Below are positions 1 to 5,233 of a DNA stretch of 8,596 nucleotides, piece by piece. The position numbers were made by a program, and so were the translations under genes. How positions within the stretch are numbered: position 1 is the first letter of the stretch; each line of letters opens with the position of its first letter. Source of the stretch: JBIOJM01 sp044450785 (GTDB taxonomy: Bacteria; Planctomycetota; Planctomycetia; Isosphaerales; Isosphaeraceae); the NCBI GenBank assembly GCA_044450785.1, contig JBIOJM010000403.1:1-8596 (forward strand). The letters are read 5' to 3'. Below the pieces are notes generated by a model, which searched no databases, was not told where the DNA came from, and saw nothing but the letters and a program-made list of their open reading frames with translations.

Positions 1-121
1 CAGCCACCCTGAACTGTAACCTCCTCTTGAACCATGCCCTGAAATGATACGAACGAAGCCAACTTCGACGACGTTGTGATCAGTACACAACATAAAGATC
101 CCATTGAAGTTGCGGCGAATC

Positions 122-226
122 CTGGCGTCGATCCGGGACTTGACAACGGTTAAGAATATTGAGGGGTGCGCCGAGGGAAGAGAGGAGTTGATCAGGGATA
201 TTCTGGCGTCGTCGCCGATCCGGGAC
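122..226. repeat. Imperfect direct repeat, two copies
   Basis: CTGGCGTCG at 122-130 runs into GATCCGGGAC at 130-139. The same two blocks recur at 203-211 and 217-226, separated by a 5-base insertion. The copies start about 81 bases apart. The intervening sequence shows no clear similarity. This looks like a decayed duplication or two copies of a dispersed intergenic element; no function is apparent. Confidence 0.5.
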
Positions 227-277
227 GTTATTTGTGGCCCGTTACTGAGAGTGCTTAATCAGAAGGACCTGTCTGAC

Positions 278-309
278 TCATCCTTCCGCCTTCATCCTTC
301 ATCCTTCCG
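278..309. repeat. Short heptanucleotide array (TCATCCT-type)
   Basis: The sequence steps in 7-base units: TCATCCT, TCCGCCT, TCATCCT, TCATCCT, then TCCG. TCATCCTTCCG occurs at both ends (278-288 and 299-309), exactly three units apart. The unit is pyrimidine-rich on the plus strand and has the same period as the larger array at 1740-1840, though the unit sequence differs. Confidence 0.6.
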
Positions 310-354
310 ACCTTGCCCGAGGGCGGTGCCCCGGCCGGCCGACGCGTCCGGCCC

Positions 355-370
355 CGTACACTAGTGTACG
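355..370. repeat. 16-bp perfect palindrome
   Basis: CGTACACTAGTGTACG is its own reverse complement, centred between 362 and 363, and is AT-richer than its GC-rich left neighbour. A palindrome with no loop is typical of a dimeric protein binding site or a recombination core rather than an RNA hairpin. No adjacent gene clearly explains it. Confidence 0.6.
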
Positions 371-393
371 CATGCTTGAAAAGCGCTCAAATC

Positions 394-547
394 GTCTCAC
401 TTTGTCTCACCGTTTGGCGCGCCCGTAACGCCTTCCAGGCTGCCCAACCGGATCCACATAACATTTGGGCGCAGTGAGATCGGATCAGACCAGCGCATCT
501 CCGAGGAACCAAAAAGCCTGGTGAGACTACGCCCGCGTTAGTCTCAC
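394..547. repeat. Cluster of GTCTCAC motifs in both orientations
   Basis: GTCTCAC occurs at 394-400, 404-410 and 541-547, and inverted (GTGAGAC) at 521-527. A one-mismatch inverted copy (GTGAGAT) lies at 474-480. The first two copies are exactly 10 bp apart, about one helical turn. The last pair forms the stem of the probable terminator at 521-547. The cluster could be operator-like sites or the degraded ends of a small mobile element. The sequence does not decide between these. Confidence 0.45.
511..547 (-). terminator. Probable intrinsic terminator of the alpha/beta hydrolase gene
   Basis: GTGAGACTA (521-529) and TAGTCTCAC (539-547) form a perfect 9-bp stem around a 9-nt loop. Read on the minus strand, the stem is followed by CAGGC and then five T residues (515-511). 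It lies about 75 bases downstream of the stop codon of the minus-strand hydrolase, which fits termination of that transcript. Weak points are the moderate stem GC content and the 5-base gap before the T-run. Confidence 0.5.
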
Positions 548-619
548 GACGATTTCCCACCGATGTTCACCTATCAGAACCGCATTGGGCGACTCTCGAA
601 TCGCACCGCCCGCCGCGCG

Positions 620-1558
620 TTACTTGTCACTCGCCGATTTCTGCCGTTTCAGGAGATGCGCGTCGAACCAGTCGGCGATGATCGAGATATCCTTCAGAAG
701 GTCGGGCCAGCCGTGTGCGGCCCCTTCCTTGACGACCAGCTTGGTCTCGACGCCCGCGGACTTGAGCTTGCCCAGGATCAGCTCGGCCTGCTGGATCGGC
801 ACCAGGGTATCGGCGTCTCCGTGGATGATCAAAGTCGGCGGATCATCCTCCGAGGCGTGATAGGCCGGGCTGATCTGGCGTGCGATTTCCAGGATCTTGG
901 CCTCGTCGGTGATCGGCCTGAAGACCTTGGTCCCAGGGTCCTGCTCCTGGAAGTCGAAGGGCGGCTTGAACCCCGCCAGGCGACCGCGCCCCACGGCGTT
1001 CTCGCCCGGCTTGCCGTAGTTGAGAAAATCGGTCGGTGGGAAAAAGCAGCCGACAGCCTGCACCCGGCTGGATGTCTGGTCGACGGCGTCCTTGGCTTTC
1101 TTGTCGCCCGTGTCGCCGGCTGTGCCCTGCATCAGCGACAGGTGCCCTCCCGCCGAGCCTCCGGTGATCCCGATCCGGTCCGGATCGATTTGATAGTCCT
1201 TCGCATGATGCCGGATGAAACGGACCGCGCGGTTCATATCCTTGAGTATCTCGGGAATCGTGAACTTGGGCTGGCTGCCGTGGACCACCGCGAAGACCGT
1301 GTAACCTCGCTTGAGGAACTCGTCGATCATGACCGGGTTGATCGCCTCGTGCGCCGAGAACCAACCGCCACTGACCACCCAGACGATGGCCGCTCCATTA
1401 GCTCCGAACTTGGGCGTGAAAACGTCCATCGTGAGAGCCGTGCCAAACTTGCGGCCGTAGACCACGTCGACCTTGCGGTCGAATGCGGCTTTGTCGTCGC
1501 CGAGGCAAACACTCGGTATCCACCCGGCCGCGGCCAAGAATAAAAGCAGTTTACGCAT
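620..1558 (-). CDS. Secreted alpha/beta hydrolase (esterase / BD-FAE-like, dienelactone-hydrolase superfamily)
   Basis: This 312-residue protein is a complete alpha/beta hydrolase, probably a carbohydrate esterase or carboxylesterase. Residues 1-20 form a Sec-type signal peptide (MRKLLLFLAAAG..., cleavage near VCLG/DD), so it acts outside the cytoplasm. The nucleophile elbow is GGSAGG with Ser135. The acid is probably Asp251 in HGDADTLVP and the histidine His282 in GAAHGW. The usual HGG oxyanion loop is VSGGWFS (residues 62-68), with Ser replacing His. The family includes secreted esterases acting on acylated sugars and many uncharacterised planctomycete proteins; substrate cannot be read from sequence. 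The ATG at 1558 has GGGAG 11 bases upstream. The gene stands alone, divergent from the 1996-5167 unit, and ends about 75 bases before a probable terminator. The fold assignment is firm; the substrate is unknown. Confidence 0.9.
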   Translation of the reverse strand: MRKLLLFLAAAGWIPSVCLGDDKAAFDRKVDVVYGRKFGTALTMDVFTPKFGANGAAIVWVVSGGWFSAHEAINPVMIDEFLKRGYTVFAVVHGSQPKFTIPEILKDMNRAVRFIRHHAKDYQIDPDRIGITGGSAGGHLSLMQGTAGDTGDKKAKDAVDQTSSRVQAVGCFFPPTDFLNYGKPGENAVGRGRLAGFKPPFDFQEQDPGTKVFRPITDEAKILEIARQISPAYHASEDDPPTLIIHGDADTLVPIQQAELILGKLKSAGVETKLVVKEGAAHGWPDLLKDISIIADWFDAHLLKRQKSASDK

Positions 1559-1739
1559 TGTGAGCTGGACTCCCTGAGGACGAATCGTGGCGAAGGCCGC
1601 CTCGATCGCGCCGACCTTGACTCATCAACCTCCGAGACGCCGCGGGTGGAAGCCGGAGGACGCGCCGACTCGATCCGTAGTTGCTCGGGACTCGGGATAT
1701 CTTACCCGCCACGATAGCGTCGTGCCACGAGCGGCCGGT

Positions 1740-1840
1740 GTCCTTCGTCCTTGGTCCTTAGTCCTGGGTCCTTGGTACCCAGTCCTTGGTCTAACGTTGA
1801 GCCACGAGGGACGAAGGACTGAGGACCAAGGACTAATGAC
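1740..1840. repeat. Facing heptanucleotide repeat arrays forming a large inverted repeat
   Basis: From 1740 to 1788 the sequence is seven consecutive 7-base units beginning GT: GTCCTTC, GTCCTTG, GTCCTTA, GTCCTGG, GTCCTTG, GTACCCA, GTCCTTG. From 1808 to 1840 the complementary units run in the opposite direction (GGGAC, GAAGGAC, TGAGGAC, CAAGGAC, TAATGAC). The two arms can pair imperfectly over about 28 bases around a loop containing the 6-bp palindrome AACGTT. Inside the left arm, CTGGGT (1764-1769) and ACCCAG (1777-1782) form a perfect 6-bp stem with a loop of exactly one repeat unit. Heptanucleotide tandem repeats (STRRs) are described from filamentous cyanobacteria. The function here is unknown. 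Confidence 0.8.
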
Positions 1841-1983
1841 GTCCGTTGACACTGCCTCCCCGATGAGGAGACACTGGTATCGGGTGAATCATGGTCACCG
1901 TCCGGCTCGCGTCCGTGTTGTCGATCCGTGTCGAGCTGAACGGGATCGCGTCGAGTCGATCTTAATCCGGGCCGGGCCGATCG

Positions 1984-1987
1984 GGAG
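1984..1987 (+). promoter_or_regulatory. Ribosome binding site that decides the small-protein start
   Basis: GGAG lies 8 bases before the ATG at 1996, within GGGAGCGG. It is the best Shine-Dalgarno-like sequence on the plus strand before the sulfatase gene. The sulfatase ATG at 2166 has no good site of its own, since the nearest GGAG (2171-2174) lies inside its coding region, so translation of the pair probably begins here. Confidence 0.6.
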
Positions 1988-1995
1988 CGGATCGA

Positions 1996-2163
1996 ATGCA
2001 GACTTTTCCGATATTACTGGCTTACTTCGGCCCGGAAGTCCAACTGCCATTGCTCTCGTTGCTTGGGGCCGTTTCGGGCATTCTCCTGATGGTCGGCCGC
2101 GCACCGATCCGGCTGGTGAAGCGATGGATCGGAGCACTTAAATCGCGAAGCAAGTCGTCATAG
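1996..2163 (+). CDS. Small single-pass membrane protein of unknown function, coupled to the sulfatase-like gene
   Basis: This 55-residue protein is not a family I can name. Residues 1-16 include Tyr-Phe-Gly-Pro-Glu (10-14). Residues 17-34 (LPLLSLLGAVSGILLMVG) form one clear membrane segment. Residues 35-53 are strongly basic (RAPIRLVKRW then KSRSK), so by the positive-inside rule the C terminus should be cytoplasmic. Three things support a real gene: a good GGAG 8 bases upstream, a composition a random GC-rich frame would not give, and a TAG stop at 2161-2163 only 2 bases before the ATG of the next gene. The tight spacing implies translational coupling, so the protein may assist or regulate the downstream membrane enzyme. 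That role is inferred from position only. Confidence 0.75.
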   Translation: MQTFPILLAYFGPEVQLPLLSLLGAVSGILLMVGRAPIRLVKRWIGALKSRSKSS

Positions 2164-2165
2164 AG

Positions 2166-4103
2166 ATGACGGAGATGAACAGCCAGCGGGACGGCGCTTT
2201 CCTCCCCGACATCGACGGCAGTGGCGCCCGAAAGGGCAGTTGCGGACCGTGGGCCAGCCCGTTTTCCGTGCTGCTCGCGGCGGTCTACTTCGGGCTGGCC
2301 GCCGGCTTGCTCGAGCTCGTGTTGCTGCTCGTGCGCGTCAGGCTGTTCGAGAAGGGCTTCTTCTTGAGGAGCACGCACTTCGTCTGGATGGTGCCTGTTT
2401 CCGACCTCGCGAACTTTGCGAGTGTGGGCCTGTTGCTCGCTCTCGTTTTCTGGGGGACGGGGTGGTTGACGATGCGCGGGGTCGTCAGGATCCTGATCTT
2501 TCTCGCCTGCTTGAGCCTCCTCCTGCTGGTCCGCGGAATGAATTCCCTGGCGTGCGTCCTGCTTGCCGGCGGTATCGCCGTGCGAGCGGCGCCCTGGATT
2601 GAGCCCCTCCTCCGGCGGTCCTGGCGGCTGGTGCACTGGGGGGCGGGGGCGCTGGCGGTGGTCTTGATCGCCCTCGTGGGCCAGGCCGTTTCTCGGGATA
2701 TATACGCCGGATACATGGCGAAGCATCGCCCAGAGATGCTGCCGAGCCAGGCCCCAAACATCCTCCTCATCGTGCTGGATACGGTTCGCTCCGACCACCT
2801 CGGTCTTCACGGCTACGGTCGCGACACGACCCCCAACCTCGCGCGGTTGGCCGATCACGGAGTTCGATTCGACCAAGCCCGATCAACGGCCCCGTGGACG
2901 CTCCCGTCCCACGCCAGCTTGTTCACAGGCCGGTGGCCGCACGAGCTGGACGTCGAGCGGCTCGGCCGGCTCGACAGCACCTGCTCGACCCTGGCCGAGT
3001 TCCTGCGCGCCCGAGGGTACGCCACCGCCGGGTTCGTCGCCAATCAGTTCTTCTGCGGCCACGAGTCGGGCCTGGCGCGCGGCTTCGATTCCTACCAGGA
3101 TTTCCCTGTCAATGCCGCCGAGGTTTTCCGCGCTTCGAGCCTGGGGTGGTTCCTCGCGCGGGTTGCCGGCCGCTTGGGCGGCGAGCTGCGGTGGTGGTTC
3201 ACAGCGGACGTTGCCGGCACCGTCAGTCTCGATTTCACGCGCAAGGATGCCAGGGCGATCAATCGCGAGTTCCTTGATTGGCTCTCGAGCCACGGTGAGA
3301 GGCCCTTCTTCGCCTTTCTGAATTACTTCGATGCTCACGATCCCTATCTCACGCCCCACGGGGCCAAATCCCAGTGCGCGGACTGCCCGAAGTCGCGCGC
3401 TGATTTCGCCATGCTTCGGGACTGGCAAAAATTGGACAAGCACTCCCTCTCACCGAAAGGGATCCAGCTCGCGTGCGACGCCTACGACAACTGCATCGCT
3501 TCGCTTGACCATGACCTTGGCCGGCTGATCGACGAGTTGCAGAGCAGGGGGGTGCTCGAAAAGACCCTGCTGATTCTCACCTCCGACCACGGTGAGCAAT
3601 TCGGCGAACACGGAAACTTCGGCCACGGGTTCAGCCTCTACGAACCGGAGATCCATGTTCCCCTGGTCATGATCTCCCCGGGACGCGTCCCCCCCGGCCG
3701 GGTCGTCGGCGAGCCCGTGAGCCTGCGCGACGTGCCGGCAACGGTGGTCGATCTCCTCGACATGAAGGGCGACTCTCCTTTCCCCGGCACCTCGCTCGCC
3801 GCGGCATGGCGAGAGCGGCCGGCCGGGCACTCGCCACCGGGCCACCCCACGTTTTCCGAGCTGGAGGCCCCGATCGAGGACGTCCCAGGCCCACGCAACA
3901 AAGCGGCATTCGACGGGCCGATCCAGGCGATCGTCTCTGATCGGAATGCCTATATCCACCATGGGAGCGGGGCCGAGGAGCTGTACAACCTCGTCGCCGA
4001 CCCGACCGAGTCCAAGAACCTCAGCGGGACGAAGGAAGCCGGCCCGATCCTGGAGCGCTGCCGGCGGATTCTCGATCAACTCATGGGGAGGCTTCCACGA
4101 TGA
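2166..4103 (+). CDS. Membrane-anchored sulfatase-family (alkaline phosphatase fold) enzyme with Thr at the nucleophile position
   Basis: This 645-residue protein has an N-terminal membrane domain of about five segments (near 33-57, 77-97, 105-123, 126-142 and 155-175) and a sulfatase-type catalytic domain from about residue 197, probably facing the periplasm. Visible metal-site motifs are NILLIVLDTVRSD (Asp205, Asp210) and TSDHGEQFGEHG (Asp473, His474); His391 (AHDPY) is also conserved. The C-terminal ELYNLVADPTESKNL matches the usual sulfatase ending. The nucleophile motif, normally C/S-x-P-x-R, reads TLPSH at residues 245-249, so Thr245 replaces the formylglycine precursor and His249 the Arg. 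Related enzymes using Thr include lipoteichoic acid synthase and phosphoethanolamine transferases, so a phospho-transfer or phosphodiesterase role is plausible. Met4 (2175) is an alternative start. The stop overlaps the next gene as ATGA. Confidence 0.88.
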   Translation: MTEMNSQRDGAFLPDIDGSGARKGSCGPWASPFSVLLAAVYFGLAAGLLELVLLLVRVRLFEKGFFLRSTHFVWMVPVSDLANFASVGLLLALVFWGTGWLTMRGVVRILIFLACLSLLLLVRGMNSLACVLLAGGIAVRAAPWIEPLLRRSWRLVHWGAGALAVVLIALVGQAVSRDIYAGYMAKHRPEMLPSQAPNILLIVLDTVRSDHLGLHGYGRDTTPNLARLADHGVRFDQARSTAPWTLPSHASLFTGRWPHELDVERLGRLDSTCSTLAEFLRARGYATAGFVANQFFCGHESGLARGFDSYQDFPVNAAEVFRASSLGWFLARVAGRLGGELRWWFTADVAGTVSLDFTRKDARAINREFLDWLSSHGERPFFAFLNYFDAHDPYLTPHGAKSQCADCPKSRADFAMLRDWQKLDKHSLSPKGIQLACDAYDNCIASLDHDLGRLIDELQSRGVLEKTLLILTSDHGEQFGEHGNFGHGFSLYEPEIHVPLVMISPGRVPPGRVVGEPVSLRDVPATVVDLLDMKGDSPFPGTSLAAAWRERPAGHSPPGHPTFSELEAPIEDVPGPRNKAAFDGPIQAIVSDRNAYIHHGSGAEELYNLVADPTESKNLSGTKEAGPILERCRRILDQLMGRLPR

Positions 4104-5167
4104 CGCCCAAAACTTTCCACGAGGCGGGCCTGGATTCGTCACAGCTCAACCGTCGCGCTGTCCTCCGATCGACCCTGGCCGTGGCCGGCGCCGGGGCCGT
4201 CGCATCGGGCACGGAACCCGCCCGGGCGGATCCTCAAGCCGCCGTCGCCGCGACCGATGCGCGCAAGGCCTCGCCCAGGCACTACCGCATGAAAAAATCG
4301 ATCAACCTCTGGGCCTTTCCGTATCCACAGCGAATGTCGCTGCGCGAGTGTCTTCAACTGGCCAGGGACGCCGGATTCGAAGGGATCGAGCTCAACTACG
4401 ACCTGGACAATGACCTTTCTCCGAAGTCGTCCAGCGACCATTACCGCGCGATCCGAAAAACAGCCGAGGAGATCGGCATCGCGATCAGCGGCCTGTGCTC
4501 CTTCCTGTACTGGCCCTATTCACTGACCGACAACGACCCGGCGCGGCGCAACCGGTCGGGCGAGCTGGCCCGGCTGATGATCGAGGCGGCCCACGAGCTG
4601 GGCACCGACAACCTGCTCACGATCGCCGGCTCGACCTACATCCCCTGGATTCCCGACCGCGAGCCCGTGCCGATCGATGTCTGCGACCGCCGGGCCCGCG
4701 AGGCAATCGGTCGATTGCTCCCCATCGCCGAGAAACGCGGCGTCCACCTCAACATCGAGAACATCGTGTTCAATGGCTATCTGACGACCCCCGCCGAGAT
4801 GAACGCCTTCGTCGACAGCTTCGGCAGCAAGCACGTCCAGGTCCATTTCGATACCGGCAACGTCATGCTCTTCCAGTTCCCGGAGCACTGGATTCCGGTA
4901 CTGGGCCGCCGGATCAAGAACGTCCATTTCAAGGAGTTTTCCAAGAAGGGCACCGACCATACGTTGGAATCGTTCCGCACCTTGCTGGATGGAACCACCA
5001 ACTGGCCTGCGGTGATGGACGCGCTCGAGCAAGCCGGTTACGAGGGATTCGTGACCTTCGAGTACTTCCACCCGTTTCTTCATTATCCGGAGGCCCTGAT
5101 CGAGCAGAGCTCCGATGCGCTCGATCGAATTCTAGGCCGCAAAGTCGCACGGCGCGTCGTGTCGTGA
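4100..5167 (+). CDS. Tat-exported sugar phosphate isomerase/epimerase-like TIM-barrel protein (xylose isomerase-like, AP endonuclease 2 family)
   Basis: This 355-residue protein has an N-terminal twin-arginine type leader (NRRAVLR at 17-23, a hydrophobic Ala/Gly/Val stretch at 24-37, and ARA at 41-43), then a TIM barrel from about residue 65 to 345. Candidate divalent-metal ligands sit at the strand ends: Glu220 (LNIEN), Asp251 in HFDTGN, His277 in NVHFKEF and Glu321 in VTFEYF. Family members isomerise or epimerise sugars or act in inositol and keto-sugar breakdown; the exact reaction cannot be told. The ATG overlaps the sulfatase stop codon (ATGA), so the two are co-translated. An internal Met64 could start a cytoplasmic form, but the leader and the overlap favour 4100. 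The gene ends 66 bases from a convergent Gfo/Idh gene, a class that often occurs near such barrels in planctomycetes. Confidence 0.9.
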   Translation: MTPKTFHEAGLDSSQLNRRAVLRSTLAVAGAGAVASGTEPARADPQAAVAATDARKASPRHYRMKKSINLWAFPYPQRMSLRECLQLARDAGFEGIELNYDLDNDLSPKSSSDHYRAIRKTAEEIGIAISGLCSFLYWPYSLTDNDPARRNRSGELARLMIEAAHELGTDNLLTIAGSTYIPWIPDREPVPIDVCDRRAREAIGRLLPIAEKRGVHLNIENIVFNGYLTTPAEMNAFVDSFGSKHVQVHFDTGNVMLFQFPEHWIPVLGRRIKNVHFKEFSKKGTDHTLESFRTLLDGTTNWPAVMDALEQAGYEGFVTFEYFHPFLHYPEALIEQSSDALDRILGRKVARRVVS

Positions 5168-5177
5168 TCGCGAAACA

Positions 5178-5221
5178 GGGCCGGCGAACCCCCGGTCCAA
5201 CTTCCGGGACATGGGTCCCGG
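5178..5221. terminator. Two back-to-back GC hairpins between convergent genes
   Basis: In the 66-base gap, CCGGGAC (5204-5210) and GTCCCGG (5215-5221) form a perfect 7-bp stem with the 4-nt loop ATGG. Just before it, GGGCCGG (5178-5184) and CCGGTCC (5192-5198) pair with one mismatch around a 7-nt loop. Position between two converging genes suggests bidirectional termination. Neither hairpin is followed by a T-run on either strand, so they may only slow the polymerase or protect the 3' ends. Confidence 0.4.
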
Positions 5222-5233
5222 CTGAGATTCGTG

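Larger units (their letters stand above)
1..619. other. Gene-poor left flank with several small repeats
   Basis: No reading frame here has convincing coding character. The only sizeable plus-strand frame (104-364) needs a TTG start, has no ribosome binding site and runs through repeats. The left third looks less GC-rich than the genes that follow. Small hairpins lie at 54-67 (CGAAG, loop CCAA, CTTCG) and 73-91 (GTTGTG, 7-nt loop, CACAAC). The other structured elements in the stretch are listed separately. The region lies downstream of the minus-strand hydrolase, and whatever gene lies to the left of the window is not visible. Confidence 0.6.
1559..1995. other. Divergent intergenic region
   Basis: This 437-base gap separates the minus-strand hydrolase from the plus-strand small-protein/sulfatase unit, so it should hold both promoters. 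Its main content is the facing heptamer arrays at 1740-1840. A perfect TTGACA lies at 1846-1851, but the hexamer 18 bases on (GACACT) is a poor -10 element, so I do not call a promoter. A long plus-strand frame crossing the region (1587-2141) is rejected because it reads through the repeats and conflicts with the better-supported small gene at 1996. Confidence 0.6.

Noticed and set aside
1..93. Minus-strand frame from an ATG at 93 open to the left edge
   Set aside because: Wobble positions are not GC-rich as in the real genes here, only 31 codons are visible, and no recognisable motif is present.
104..364. 86-residue plus-strand frame in the left flank
   Set aside because: TTG start, no ribosome binding site, and the sequence is made of the direct repeats and the short heptamer array.
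563..1543. 326-residue plus-strand frame antisense to the hydrolase
   Set aside because: The opposite strand carries a full signal peptide and catalytic triad. This frame is an antisense shadow produced by GC-rich codon use.
1710..1735. Sigma-54-like TGGCACG on the minus strand upstream of the hydrolase
   Set aside because: The -24 part matches but the required GC at -12 is absent, and it lies about 150 bases from the start codon.
1740..1840. Possible CRISPR array
   Set aside because: Units are 7 bases with no unique spacers, no cas genes are nearby, and the two halves face each other.
1846..1875. TTGACA as a promoter for the small-protein/sulfatase unit
   Set aside because: The -35 is perfect, but the hexamers at 17 or 18 bases (AGACAC, GACACT) are poor -10 elements, so I left it as a remark only.
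1587..2141. 184-residue plus-strand open frame across the divergent intergenic region
   Set aside because: It reads straight through the heptamer arrays, has no ribosome binding site, gives a low-complexity Arg/Pro/Gly-rich product and overlaps the far better supported small membrane protein in another frame.
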